This document shows, one piece after another, positions 27,627 through 37,279 of a stretch of 64,000 bases of DNA. The stretch is from the NCBI RefSeq assembly GCF_003987655.1, contig NZ_NGKC01000008.1, forward strand, positions 62,001 to 126,000. The letters run 5' to 3'. This stretch comes from Vagococcus acidifermentans. GTDB taxonomy: Bacteria; Bacillota; Bacilli; Lactobacillales; Vagococcaceae. Under the pieces are notes generated by a model. That model was not told the origin of the DNA. It was given only the letters and a program-made list of their open reading frames with translations, and ran no database searches. Position 1 is the first letter of the stretch; every line of letters starts with the position of its first letter. A program made the translations under genes and the position numbers.

Positions 27627-28748
27627 ATGTTGGATAAACGAATAAAGGTATTGAGCGTGTTTGGTACCCGCCCGGAAGCAATCAAGATGGCACCTCTCAT
27701 CAAGGAATTGGAGAGTAGGCCAAGCGTCTTTCAATCGTTTGTAGTAGTGACAGGACAGCACCGGGAAATGCTGGATCAAGTTTTGACAGCTTTGGATGTT
27801 CAACCTGATTATGATTTGGCTGTCATGGAACCGAGGCAGAGCCTGTCTTTGATTACCAGTAAGATACTGACACAGCTGGACAGCGTTATTGAAGTAGAAC
27901 AGCCCGATATCGTATTAGTGCATGGGGATACGACTACATGTTTCGCAGCAGGGCTGTCGGCCTTTTATCACCAGGTTCCCATAGGTCACGTCGAAGCCGG
28001 TCTAAGAACTTGGAAAAAATATGCGCCCTATCCGGAAGAAATGAATCGACAAATGACAGATGTGTTAGCGGATTTGTATTTCGCTCCGACAGAAAATGGG
28101 AAAAAAAATCTACTAGCGACACGTCACCCCGAAGACCGCATTGTTGTGACAGGAAACACAGTGATTGATGCTTTGCAATTGACTGTAAAACCAGATTATC
28201 GGTCGAATGCTTTTCCAACGGTAGCGTCAGGTGACAAAATGATTTTAGTCACCATGCACCGCAGAGAAAATATCGGAGAGCCGATGAAGCAAGTGTTCCG
28301 TAGCATGCTACGCATTGTTGAAGAATTCTCGGATGTACACTTTGTTTTTCCTGTTCATCCGAATCCAAAGGTTCATGATACAGCTTACGGGATGCTGAAC
28401 GGGCATGCAAGGATACATTTAATTGCTCCTTTAGAAGTGGTTGATTTTCATAATTGTATGAATCAGTCTTACTTCATTTTAAGCGATTCAGGTGGGGTGC
28501 AGGAAGAAGCCCCCTCATTAAATAAACCGGTCTTGGTTTTGCGAAATGAAACTGAACGTCCGGAAGGAATCGAGGCAGGCACATTGGAACTGGTTGGAAC
28601 CGAAGAGGCCAATGTTTACCGGGCTATAAAGACGTTGTTAACAGATAAAGAGAAATACAAACGCATGTCAGAATCGCGAAACCCTTACGGTGATGGACGT
28701 GCGAGTCAGCGAATCGCCGATGCTATTGAACTTTTTTTTAAGAATTAG
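27627..28748 (+). CDS. wecB: UDP-N-acetylglucosamine 2-epimerase (non-hydrolysing)
   Basis: This cytoplasmic enzyme interconverts UDP-GlcNAc and UDP-ManNAc, a precursor for teichoic-acid linkage units and surface polysaccharides. FGTRPEAIKMAPL near the N-terminus, VHGDTTTCF, VGHVEAGLRT and SDSGGVQEEAP are all family motifs. ATG at 27627 follows GAAAGGAAA and gives 373 residues, the usual size; a TTG at 27579 and an ATG at 27606 are in frame but less well placed. It stands apart from the main polysaccharide operon, separated by a long leader. Confidence 0.95.
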   Translation: MLDKRIKVLSVFGTRPEAIKMAPLIKELESRPSVFQSFVVVTGQHREMLDQVLTALDVQPDYDLAVMEPRQSLSLITSKILTQLDSVIEVEQPDIVLVHGDTTTCFAAGLSAFYHQVPIGHVEAGLRTWKKYAPYPEEMNRQMTDVLADLYFAPTENGKKNLLATRHPEDRIVVTGNTVIDALQLTVKPDYRSNAFPTVASGDKMILVTMHRRENIGEPMKQVFRSMLRIVEEFSDVHFVFPVHPNPKVHDTAYGMLNGHARIHLIAPLEVVDFHNCMNQSYFILSDSGGVQEEAPSLNKPVLVLRNETERPEGIEAGTLELVGTEEANVYRAIKTLLTDKEKYKRMSESRNPYGDGRASQRIADAIELFFKN

Positions 28749-29345
28749 CGGGTGGTTATATTTTCATTTCTTTAGAAAAACTTTTTGTGGTATAATCAAG
28801 GGTATTGGGCAAGCGTATCAGATAACAAGCATTAGTATGTGAGCCGCAATAACTGTAATAAGTATGGTAAAGTAAACCGGCTTTACTAAAGTCTGTCTGT
28901 TCTTTTTGTACTTATTGTTTCTTATGCCGGTTTGTGTGATGTTCTCATCACCGCCGGCGGATCTGTTCAAAGAAACAAAGTATAAGTTGGCTTGGGGATT
29001 TTTTGTTTGGTAAACATAGAAGTCACGAACATCACGAATCTTGTAACATCAGAATGACTATTAAATAGAAAAAAACTGTCGTTTATGTTCACAAACAACC
29101 GGTTAAATGCTGATTTGTTCAAAATACAAGACTGGACGATATAAAAATCGATCGCCGACTTCTATTCTATTCGATAGAAAAGTGATTACCGGAAGAAAAT
29201 GTGGTTGATTGACGAATCGTGTTCAAATAACGTTGTTTTAATTGGTTTGGAATTTATTTATGTATAAGGTGTGACGTATCATTTCGCTGAATGAGTGAGA
29301 TGAGACAATATCTGTTTTTTTAGAAAAGTTTTGGAGGGTTCCAGG
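28749..29345 (+). promoter_or_regulatory. Long untranslated leader before the polysaccharide operon
   Basis: Almost 600 bases without a gene. An extended -10, TGGTATAAT (28788-28796), would give a transcript with a leader of about 540 bases. Visible structures are AGTAAA/TTTACT (28871-28887) and a two-tier hairpin GCCGG...GTGATG-TTCT-CATCAC...CCGGC (28926-28958). The octamer TGTTCAMA appears four times (28964, 29086, 29116, 29220). No known riboswitch was recognised. Confidence 0.5.
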
Positions 29346-31160
29346 TTGAGTAGACGAATGAAAGTTATCACATTGCTAATAGTGGACACGCTATCGATTC
29401 TCATTGCTAACGGCATATCTTACGTGTATCTGGTATCGCTGATGCCAGTGTCCCGCAGGTTCGTTCTGATATCGACATTAGTTCAGATTGCAGCATACAT
29501 TATCTTCGGTTTTTCCTTTAAAATTTTCAACCGAATCAATCGGTATACTAATTTAAACGAATTAATCGCTATTTTTTTTGCCGTACTGTTCTCTAGTTTG
29601 CTTGAATTAGTATTTTTTAAAGTGTTAAATCCGGGTCTCTCTCAAATTTTCACATTTTCAGTTTTTTTTCTAACGCTGTTGTTTATTTTAATGAGCCGGA
29701 TTGTGTGGCGTCTGATTGTCGAATATAAGGTCAGACGGCTGATCGGTCATCCTTCAGATTTGAAAAATGCACTGATTATCGGTGCCGGTGAGGCAGGCCA
29801 ACTTTTGTATACCACATTAAAGAACAACCCAAACAAATCACACATGAACATTATCGGTTTTATTGACGATGATCCAAGCAAGCAGCATGCGTATCTTGAC
29901 GGCAAAAAAGTGTTGGGTACCACTGAAAAGCTGCCGGAAATCGTGGAACACTTTGGCATTCAAATGATTACTATTGCCATTCCTTCTTTAGATGCGGAAA
30001 ATTACGAACGCATTCTTGATATCGTCAATCCTTTGGATGTGGAAGTCAACACCATCCCGTCGTTTGAAGAGCTGGCCAGCGGACAAGTCGCTGTCACGAA
30101 ACTACGGGAAATCGATGTGGTCGACCTTTTGGGTAGAGAAGAAATCAAGCTGGACATGACCAGCATCAAAAATCATATCACGAACAAGGTTATCCTGGTG
30201 ACAGGTGCCGGCGGGTCTATCGGGTCGGAAATCTGTCGTCAGCTGATGCCGTTTTCGCCACGTCGATTATTGTTACTCGGCCATGGTGAAAATTCAATTT
30301 ATTTAATTGAAAAAGATTTGCGGATGAATTTTGGTCTAAAATCGACAGAGATTATCCCAATCATTGCGGATATTCAGGATCGGGAGCGAATTGACCGGAT
30401 TATGAACACCTATCGTCCAGATATCATTTACCATGCGGCAGCGCATAAACATGTGCCGATGATGGAATATAACCCAACTGAAGCCGTCAAAAACAACATC
30501 TTCGGCACCAAAAATGTGGCCGAAAGTGCCATAGCCCATGACGTGTCTTCATTTGTCATGATATCAACTGACAAAGCGGTCAATCCGCCGAACGTGATGG
30601 GGGCGACCAAACGCATCGCTGAAATGATCGTGACCGGGTTGGATGGTGCTGGTACGACTAAGTTCTCTGCTGTCCGTTTCGGTAACGTGCTTGGCAGCCG
30701 CGGCAGCGTGATTCCGCTGTTTAAAGAACAAGTGGCCAAAGGCGGTCCTTTGACGGTCACCGACTTTCGCATGACCCGCTATTTTATGACCATCCCGGAA
30801 GCTAGTCGACTGATGATTCAGGCTGGCGCGCTCGCTAAAGGCGGGGAAATCTTTATTTTGGATATGGGCGATCCTGTCAGGATTTATGACTTGGCTCAAA
30901 AGATCATCAAACTTAGTGGCTATGAAGCTAAAGAAATAGAGATTATCGAAACTGGCATGCGACCGGGCGAAAAATTGTTTGAAGAACTGCTGGTTGATAA
31001 AGAACGTTCTGACCAACAGATTTACGACAAAATTTTCGTCGGAAATGTCAAAGGCTTCGACTATGAAACTGTGCTGGACAAAATCACACACTTGCCGGCA
31101 GATGAAGAATCATTAAAGAACGAATTGATAAAGTTTGCCAATGCATCAAGTAAGGGGTAG
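29346..31160 (+). CDS. Membrane-bound nucleotide-sugar 4,6-dehydratase (CapD/EpsC/PglF-like)
   Basis: The 604-residue protein has four N-terminal helices (about 1-125), a Rossmann domain with IIGAGEAGQ (about 138-146), and an extended SDR domain starting VTGAGGSIGSE (about 285). STDKAVNPPNVMGATKR is the dehydratase signature. Relatives convert UDP-GlcNAc to a 4-keto-6-deoxy sugar used for bacillosamine, QuiNAc or FucNAc. TTG at 29346 follows GGAGGG; the earlier TTG at 29331 overlaps the site. It opens the main polysaccharide operon and is followed by an initiating transferase, so the first sugar is probably a 6-deoxy-HexNAc. Confidence 0.9.
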   Translation: MSRRMKVITLLIVDTLSILIANGISYVYLVSLMPVSRRFVLISTLVQIAAYIIFGFSFKIFNRINRYTNLNELIAIFFAVLFSSLLELVFFKVLNPGLSQIFTFSVFFLTLLFILMSRIVWRLIVEYKVRRLIGHPSDLKNALIIGAGEAGQLLYTTLKNNPNKSHMNIIGFIDDDPSKQHAYLDGKKVLGTTEKLPEIVEHFGIQMITIAIPSLDAENYERILDIVNPLDVEVNTIPSFEELASGQVAVTKLREIDVVDLLGREEIKLDMTSIKNHITNKVILVTGAGGSIGSEICRQLMPFSPRRLLLLGHGENSIYLIEKDLRMNFGLKSTEIIPIIADIQDRERIDRIMNTYRPDIIYHAAAHKHVPMMEYNPTEAVKNNIFGTKNVAESAIAHDVSSFVMISTDKAVNPPNVMGATKRIAEMIVTGLDGAGTTKFSAVRFGNVLGSRGSVIPLFKEQVAKGGPLTVTDFRMTRYFMTIPEASRLMIQAGALAKGGEIFILDMGDPVRIYDLAQKIIKLSGYEAKEIEIIETGMRPGEKLFEELLVDKERSDQQIYDKIFVGNVKGFDYETVLDKITHLPADEESLKNELIKFANASSKG

Positions 31161-31170
31161 GTTGGTAGTC

Positions 31171-31788
31171 ATGTACAGACATTTTTTTAAAAGAATCATT
31201 GATTTTATGTTGTCCTTGTCGGGATTAGTCATTTTATCGCCAGTATTCTTGGCAATCGCTCTGGCAATCAAACTGGATTCGCCTGGACCTGTCATATTTA
31301 AACAGCGCCGGGTCGGCAAAGACAAGCAGCTGTTCGACATTTATAAATTCCGTACCATGCGTATCGACACACCGAAAGAGCTGCCGACACACTTGTTGGC
31401 AGACCCGGATGCGTATATCACCCGAGTCGGGAAGTTTTTGAGGCGGACCAGTCTGGATGAACTGCCGCAGTTGGTCAACATCTTAAAAGGCGACATGGCA
31501 GTCATTGGCCCGCGACCGGCTCTCTGGAATCAGGATGACCTGATTGCCGAGCGGGATAAATACGGCGCTAACGCCGTACGTCCGGGCTTGACCGGCTGGG
31601 CGCAGATCAACGGCCGGGACGAACTGGAGATAGCAGTCAAGGCCAAGCTGGACGGTTATTACATAGCGCGTCAGGGACTGTTGATGGACATGCGCTGTTT
31701 CTTCGGGACCATCATTTCTGTCGTGAAGTCTGACGGTGTATTGGAAGGCGGCCCGACAATCGAAGACGAAGAAGTTAAAGGTGAGTGA
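31171..31788 (+). CDS. Undecaprenyl-phosphate sugar-phosphate transferase
   Basis: A 205-residue polyisoprenyl-phosphate hexose-1-phosphate transferase of the short PglC/EpsL type. One N-terminal helix (about 10-35) is followed by FKQRRVGKDKQLFDIYKFRTM, the LRRTSLDELPQL motif with the catalytic Asp-Glu pair, and VIGPRPAL. It should attach the first sugar phosphate to undecaprenyl phosphate at the inner membrane face. ATG at 31171 is preferred; a GTG and earlier codons overlap the previous gene. Its neighbour upstream probably makes the sugar substrate. Confidence 0.93.
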   Translation: MYRHFFKRIIDFMLSLSGLVILSPVFLAIALAIKLDSPGPVIFKQRRVGKDKQLFDIYKFRTMRIDTPKELPTHLLADPDAYITRVGKFLRRTSLDELPQLVNILKGDMAVIGPRPALWNQDDLIAERDKYGANAVRPGLTGWAQINGRDELEIAVKAKLDGYYIARQGLLMDMRCFFGTIISVVKSDGVLEGGPTIEDEEVKGE

Positions 31789-31790
31789 CG

Positions 31791-32663
31791 ATGAAACGAA
31801 TCTTAATCACAGGCAGGAACAGCTATATCGGGACATCTTTCGAGACATATCTGTCGCAGTTCCCGGAAGCATACCAAGTTGATACCATCAGCGTCAGAGG
31901 AGATGGTTGGCGGGAGGCTGATTTTTCTTCGTATGATGTGCTGTTTCATGTAGCAGGGATTGCGCATCGGAAGGAAACAAAAGAAAATCAGGAACTTTAT
32001 TACCAAGTGAATTATGAATTGGTGAAAGAAGTGGCGGATAAGGCAAAGCAGGAAGGTGTCAGTCAATTTATTTTTATGAGCTCCATGAGTGTTTATGGCA
32101 TGGAAACAGGTGTTATCACCGACAAGACTGTCCCGCATCCAAAAACAGCATACGGCAAGTCGAAGCTGATGGCGGAAAACTACTTGCACGAGCTGGAAAC
32201 AGAGGCATTTGGAGTCACGATTTTGCGTCCGCCGATGGTGTATGGGAAGGATTGTAAAGGAAATTATCATTTGTTGTCAAAATTTGCGAAAATATCACCA
32301 ATTTTTCCTAAAATTGAAAATCAAAGAAGTATGATTTTTATTGATAATTTAACTAATTATATAAAATTTGCTATTGATCATTCAATTTTTGGGTTACTTA
32401 CACCACAGAACAATCACTATGTGAAAACGTATGAACTAATAGAAAAAATAGTTTTAGTTAATAACAAAAAAATACACTTAACATATTTTTTTAATCCTTT
32501 GATTAAGTTGTTAATGGATAAATCAACAATTGTAAGTAAAGTATTTGGTAATCTAGTTTATGAAAAGTTTGGGAAAGAGATTAAGATTGAACAAGTTGAT
32601 TTTGAAAAATCCATTTTTTTAACAGAAAATAGTTACGATTTTGTAGAGCAAGGAGACACATAA
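31791..32663 (+). CDS. NAD-dependent epimerase/reductase, mosaic gene
   Basis: A 290-residue extended SDR protein with the N-terminal TGRNSYIGTSF loop and the YGKSK catalytic motif. Such proteins in polysaccharide loci reduce or epimerise the 4-keto sugar from the dehydratase, for example to QuiNAc or FucNAc. ATG at 31791 follows AAAGGTGAG. The base composition changes sharply inside the gene near 32250: the first half is balanced and like its upstream neighbours, while the rest is very AT-rich and like its downstream neighbours. This suggests a recombination junction. The frame is intact. Confidence 0.85.
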   Translation: MKRILITGRNSYIGTSFETYLSQFPEAYQVDTISVRGDGWREADFSSYDVLFHVAGIAHRKETKENQELYYQVNYELVKEVADKAKQEGVSQFIFMSSMSVYGMETGVITDKTVPHPKTAYGKSKLMAENYLHELETEAFGVTILRPPMVYGKDCKGNYHLLSKFAKISPIFPKIENQRSMIFIDNLTNYIKFAIDHSIFGLLTPQNNHYVKTYELIEKIVLVNNKKIHLTYFFNPLIKLLMDKSTIVSKVFGNLVYEKFGKEIKIEQVDFEKSIFLTENSYDFVEQGDT

Positions 32664-33425
32664 GTGCAGAATTTGATTAGTATTATTATGCCAGTTTATA
32701 ATGCTGAAAAATATGTAGGAGAAGCAATTAATTCAGTGCTTAACCAAACCTATTTGAATTGGGAGCTATTAGTTGTGAATGATGGCAGTACAGATAAATC
32801 AGTCCAAGTGATTCAGGACTATATGAAGACTGATACAAGAATTAAATTCATTAATAAGAAAAATAATGAGGGAATTGCTTCCGCAAGAAACAGTGGAATA
32901 AAAGAAGCTGAAGGGGACTATATTTGTTTTTTAGACAGTGACGATATGTGGAAAGTGACAAAGTTGGAGGAACAACTTAATATCATGAAAGAAAATAGTG
33001 CATCATTTTCTTGTACATCGTATAGTATAATTGATGAGCAGCATAACAAAATAGGCTACTTCAGGAGAGATCAAAAATTTTACAGTTACGAAGAGTTGCT
33101 TCATACCAATTTTATTGGGTGTTTAACTGTGATGATTACATCACAATTGATGAAAAAAAACCCAATGCCTAGTATTAAGCATGAAGATTACGCAACTTGG
33201 TTGAACATTCTTTCAAGGAACAAAAAAGTTTTTTTTATAGATCAACATTTGGCAATTTATAGGAAAACTTCTGGCTCAATCTCATCAAATAAATTTAAGA
33301 CAATTGGTTGGACATGGAAAATTTTTGCATCCCAAAATAAGTTATCGAAATTTCAACGGGTTGTTTTTTTTATAAGATACATGTATTATACGATAAACAA
33401 ATATGTGAATTTTAAACGATTTTAG
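32664..33425 (+). CDS. Glycosyltransferase family 2
   Basis: A 253-residue GT-A transferase. MPVYNAEKYVGEAINSV, VVNDGSTDKS and the FLDSDDMW segment (the DXD metal site) are clear. GTG at 32664 directly follows the previous stop and has AAGGAG nine bases upstream. No membrane helix is strong, though the C-terminus is hydrophobic and basic, as in peripheral enzymes. It should add one sugar of the repeat unit. Donor and linkage cannot be told. It lies in the AT-rich variable segment. Confidence 0.9.
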   Translation: MQNLISIIMPVYNAEKYVGEAINSVLNQTYLNWELLVVNDGSTDKSVQVIQDYMKTDTRIKFINKKNNEGIASARNSGIKEAEGDYICFLDSDDMWKVTKLEEQLNIMKENSASFSCTSYSIIDEQHNKIGYFRRDQKFYSYEELLHTNFIGCLTVMITSQLMKKNPMPSIKHEDYATWLNILSRNKKVFFIDQHLAIYRKTSGSISSNKFKTIGWTWKIFASQNKLSKFQRVVFFIRYMYYTINKYVNFKRF

Positions 33426-33510
33426 TTTCATAGAAACACTATTTGTTGTTTACAATGAAATGAAGTCAAACACTTACGAAAAGTATATTGGTGAAAAATG
33501 AGGAGGAATA

Positions 33511-34329
33511 ATGGAAATAGAAGTTGTTGTGTCAACAATGAATAATGACATAAGTCTTTATGACCAAATGAATCTACAGACAGATGCAATCATTGTTAAC
33601 CAGGGCGATACTTTTTCATATAAAGAGCAGCAAAAGAAGAAGCTATGCCGTTTTTTTTCCTTTAAGGAGAAAGGGGTAGGACTCAGTCGAAACAACGGGC
33701 TAATGAGAGTGCAAAAAGAGATATGTGTGATTGCTGATGATGACATGGTGTATGTGCCTGATTACGATGAAATAATCAAGCGCAATTATCGCAAATATCC
33801 TGATGCGGATATGATAGTTTTCAATGTTAGAATACATGAGGAGAGTACTGTCAAAGACGTAATCAGAAAAAATCACAGAGTTAGAAAATACAACGCATTA
33901 CGATATGGAGCTGTGAGTTTTACGTTTAAAACAAGAGTCATAAGACAGAGCAATCTTTTTTTCTCTCAATTGTTCGGTGGAGGTGCCCCCTACGGTTCTG
34001 GGGAAGATTCCCTTTTTATTTGGACGCTTTTAAATAGCCGAAAAAAGATTTATGCTGTAAATGATACAATTGCAGATGTTTATAATGAAGGTTCGACGTG
34101 GTTTGAAGGATATAATGAAAAATACTTTTATGACAAAGGAGCTTTGTTTAAGGCATTATCGCCTATATTTTTCCCTGTTTTAATTGTTCAATTTGTTATT
34201 AGAAAATTTTCTACCTTTTCAAATCACAGCTTTAATAGAGTGGAAATTCTAAGAATTATGTACAAAGGAGCAAAGCAGTTTGGTAATCGGGAAACTGTAA
34301 GATATGAAAATGAATGTAAAAATGTTTAA
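33511..34329 (+). CDS. GT-A glycosyltransferase, unclassified
   Basis: A 272-residue protein with a GT-A-like pattern. The N-terminal EVVVSTMNN strand, GLSRNNGL, IADDDMVY as the likely metal site, and PYGSGEDSLF as a likely catalytic-base region resemble GT2-type enzymes of capsule loci. ATG at 33511 follows GAGGAGG. It belongs to the AT-rich segment and probably adds a sugar to the repeat unit. The exact family is uncertain because the N-terminal half is shorter than in standard GT2 proteins. Confidence 0.75.
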   Translation: MEIEVVVSTMNNDISLYDQMNLQTDAIIVNQGDTFSYKEQQKKKLCRFFSFKEKGVGLSRNNGLMRVQKEICVIADDDMVYVPDYDEIIKRNYRKYPDADMIVFNVRIHEESTVKDVIRKNHRVRKYNALRYGAVSFTFKTRVIRQSNLFFSQLFGGGAPYGSGEDSLFIWTLLNSRKKIYAVNDTIADVYNEGSTWFEGYNEKYFYDKGALFKALSPIFFPVLIVQFVIRKFSTFSNHSFNRVEILRIMYKGAKQFGNRETVRYENECKNV

Positions 34330-35503
34330 AATTCAAAGGAATAAGAGTAAGGCGCTTTTCCCCTTATGTTTGCTACTTTTTGTAATCAGTTTGGGTAAGG
34401 CAATACGGATTCCACTGGGAGAAGTAAGTTATAATCTGACTTATATAGAAATAGTTATGCCATTTCTATTTTTATATTTATTAATCAAGCATCGAAAAAT
34501 CTATCTAACTTATTATGATAAACTCATTATGTTTCTGTTTAGCATTATTATAGTTGTAAATGTAGTACAGCCTTTTTTTTACGGTGATTTTTCAATGCTA
34601 ATGGGTTTTATCATTTACTCTTATGGTCTGTTAGCCTATCTAATAATGGTGTTGTTGCGGACTCACATTACTGAAAAAGATATTATTATTTCGGTTAGGC
34701 TCTTTTCGCTGAGCATCTTTTTTCAGTTGATAGTGGTGTACTTAAAAAACAGCACATTAATTTTTAATTCTTTTTCTTACTATCAAATCAAAGATTCGAT
34801 AGAATTATCCTTTGGTAAATCAAACTATATTGCTATTTTTGCAGCATTTATTTTGTTGTTGGAACTGTGGTTAAAAAAAGAAAAATGGCAGATATTTTCG
34901 TTTTTAGGGGGCATTTCGCTCTTGCTAACTTTGTCTAAAGGAGCAATTTTAACTTGTATATCAGTAATCCTACTTGCTTCTGTTTTTCAGATTATCCGTC
35001 AAAGAAGCAGTATGAAAAAGATTTTAAAATTAATCCTTATTTTAGGGCTAATCTTATTAATTTTTAGGCAAACGTACTTAGGTGCTATTTTTTTCGATGT
35101 TCTTAAATCAGGGTATCTTGCGGGCAGAGAGGAAATTTTTTCCGAAAATATCAGCGTGATAAAAAACAATTTAGTTTTTGGCACAGGATTTTCTAATGAT
35201 AACAACCCGCATAACTATATCATCAAAGCCTTAAGGGATTATGGGGTGTTTTTTGGTACACTAAATATTTGTTTATTACTTTTCCCTTTGTCAAGAATAA
35301 AAATAGTTATGAATAACGAATCAAGCGAAATGCAAAATGCAGTTTTTTTTAGTATGTTTTATTTATTGATTCATACCTTAATGGAGATATTTTTCTCTAC
35401 ACCAGAATCGCTGATTTTCTTTTCCATGTTTCTTTTTATTTTAAATAATTTCACTAAAGATTTGGAGTTAAAAAATGAATGTTTTGATTGTGCTAAATTA
35501 TAA
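34304..35503 (+). CDS. wzy: Wzy-type polysaccharide polymerase
   Basis: A polytopic protein of up to 399 residues with about 10-11 helices. A large loop after the middle helices contains GTGFSNDNNPHNY, resembling the GxG...H pattern of O-antigen ligase/polymerase (Wzy_C) proteins. It should join lipid-linked repeats outside the membrane and works with the flippase at 38835. The start is uncertain: ATG codons at 34304, 34310 and 34322 are in frame and none has a strong ribosome site. The overlap with the upstream gene suggests coupling. Confidence 0.8.
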   Translation: MKMNVKMFKIQRNKSKALFPLCLLLFVISLGKAIRIPLGEVSYNLTYIEIVMPFLFLYLLIKHRKIYLTYYDKLIMFLFSIIIVVNVVQPFFYGDFSMLMGFIIYSYGLLAYLIMVLLRTHITEKDIIISVRLFSLSIFFQLIVVYLKNSTLIFNSFSYYQIKDSIELSFGKSNYIAIFAAFILLLELWLKKEKWQIFSFLGGISLLLTLSKGAILTCISVILLASVFQIIRQRSSMKKILKLILILGLILLIFRQTYLGAIFFDVLKSGYLAGREEIFSENISVIKNNLVFGTGFSNDNNPHNYIIKALRDYGVFFGTLNICLLLFPLSRIKIVMNNESSEMQNAVFFSMFYLLIHTLMEIFFSTPESLIFFSMFLFILNNFTKDLELKNECFDCAKL

Positions 35504-36371
35504 TGATTATGTAACAACAAACGATTTTGTTTTGAAAGTAAAAGATTATTCTTCTGTTGATTATGTCATAGTGGTTGATAATATGTCGACTGATAATTCT
35601 TATGAGGCTCTTTTGCCACTTGACCAACTTGACAATGTTGATGTGGTAAGAACACCGCATAATGGCGGTTATGGTTATGGAAATAATTTTGGTATTGATT
35701 ATGCGAGGAGAAAATTTTCTGAAATAGATAATTTTATTATCAGTAATCCTGACGTCAAAGTTTCTAACGATAGTATTAAAAATATACTGGTAAAATTGTC
35801 CGAAAACAAGAAAGTGTCGGCTGCATCGGGATTAGTCAAAGATGCTCAAGGTAAAACCGTGCATAATTTTGCTTGGAAGGTTCCTGATTACTGTATGATG
35901 TTACAAAATACATCAATAATCTTAACTAAATTATCTATGAAGCTAAAAATCAGTAGGTTTTATGGCATACCTGAACATAGCGATGTTAAATATGTCGAAG
36001 TTCTTTCAGGTTGTTTTTTTATAATCAAACATAAAGCTTTTAAAGCCATCAATTTTTTCGATGAATCGACATTTCTTTATAATGAAGAAAACATTATTTT
36101 TTTTCAATTAAAAGAATTGGGATATAAGCAAATAGTGTTGCTTGACGAAGAAATCATTCATTTTGAAGGTCAATCAATCAGCCGAAGCGTTAAAAATTTT
36201 TTTAAAATGCAATCAATTGTCAAACAATCTGAATTGGTGTATTTAAAAAAATATCTAAAAATCAATCAGTTTTCAAGAGTTATTTATGAAATCTTTTTCC
36301 TTGTTGGCTGTATAGAAAAATGGACTATTAGTGCAATCAGAAGGAATTTGCATTTAAATAAGGATCACTAA
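35475..36371 (+). CDS. Glycosyltransferase family 2, rhamnosyltransferase-like
   Basis: A 298-residue GT-A enzyme. [30 protein letters not shown] and the ISNPDVKV motif (here N-P-D in place of a DXD) are typical of WbbL/RfbF-type rhamnosyltransferases. ATG at 35475 overlaps the polymerase end by 29 bases and has GGAG eight bases upstream. The nearby rml genes make dTDP-rhamnose, which supports rhamnose as the donor; this is inference. It is the last gene of the AT-rich segment. Confidence 0.85.
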   Translation: MNVLIVLNYNDYVTTNDFVLKVKDYSSVDYVIVVDNMSTDNSYEALLPLDQLDNVDVVRTPHNGGYGYGNNFGIDYARRKFSEIDNFIISNPDVKVSNDSIKNILVKLSENKKVSAASGLVKDAQGKTVHNFAWKVPDYCMMLQNTSIILTKLSMKLKISRFYGIPEHSDVKYVEVLSGCFFIIKHKAFKAINFFDESTFLYNEENIIFFQLKELGYKQIVLLDEEIIHFEGQSISRSVKNFFKMQSIVKQSELVYLKKYLKINQFSRVIYEIFFLVGCIEKWTISAIRRNLHLNKDH

Positions 36372-36396
36372 CAAAGATAATAAGGAAGTGAAAACT

Positions 36397-37266
36397 ATGA
36401 AAGGCATAATCCTCGCAGGCGGCAGCGGCACACGCCTATACCCGCTGACCAAAGCAGTCTCTAAACAATTAATGCCGGTTTACGACAAGCCGATGATTTA
36501 CTATCCAATGTCAATCTTGATGCTGGCAGGTATCAAAGAGATATTGATTATTTCCACACCGACGGACACCCCGCGCTTTCAGGAGCTGCTCGGCGATGGC
36601 CGCAACCTAGGGCTTTCGTTAAGCTACGCTGTCCAGGAAAGCCCGGACGGACTGGCGCAGGCCTTTATTATCGGCGAAGAATTTATCGGCAGCGACTCGG
36701 TCTGCCTGATTTTGGGTGACAACATTTATTACGGCGGCGGGCTGTCGAAGATGCTTCAGCGTTCAGCTGCCAACGATAAAGGTGCGACAGTATTCGGCTA
36801 CCATGTGGTCGACCCGGAACGCTTCGGGGTCGTCGAGTTCGATGATGAGATGAAAGCTGTCTCCATTGAAGAAAAGCCCGACCACCCCAAATCCAATTAC
36901 GCGGTCACCGGACTTTATTTCTATGACAACCGTGTCGTTGATATTGCCAAGAACATTCAGCCGTCCACACGGGGCGAGCTTGAAATTACTGACGTCAATA
37001 AAAAATATCTGGAACTTGGCGAACTGAATGTTGAAATCATGGGACGCGGGTTTGCTTGGCTGGATACCGGCACACACGAATCACTGCTGGAAGCCTCGAC
37101 CTTTATCGAAACCATTGAAAAAAGACAAAATTTGAAGGTGGCTTGTTTAGAAGAAATCGCCTACCGGATGGGTTATATCGACAAAGACCAGCTGCTGGCA
37201 CTGGCACAACCACTGTTAAAAAATCAATACGGGCAATATCTGCTGAGAGTTGCCCAGGAAAAATAG
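36397..37266 (+). CDS. rmlA: Glucose-1-phosphate thymidylyltransferase
   Basis: First enzyme of dTDP-L-rhamnose synthesis. The 289-residue protein starts [18 protein letters not shown], followed by [16 protein letters not shown] and LGDNIYYG, all diagnostic of RmlA. ATG at 36397 with AAGGAAG is preferred over a GTG at 36388. The composition returns here to the balanced level of the chromosome, marking the right edge of the AT-rich cassette. The order rmlA-rmlC-rmlB is common in Gram-positive loci. Confidence 0.97.
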   Translation: MKGIILAGGSGTRLYPLTKAVSKQLMPVYDKPMIYYPMSILMLAGIKEILIISTPTDTPRFQELLGDGRNLGLSLSYAVQESPDGLAQAFIIGEEFIGSDSVCLILGDNIYYGGGLSKMLQRSAANDKGATVFGYHVVDPERFGVVEFDDEMKAVSIEEKPDHPKSNYAVTGLYFYDNRVVDIAKNIQPSTRGELEITDVNKKYLELGELNVEIMGRGFAWLDTGTHESLLEASTFIETIEKRQNLKVACLEEIAYRMGYIDKDQLLALAQPLLKNQYGQYLLRVAQEK

Positions 37267-37279
37267 GAAGAGGGCTGAC

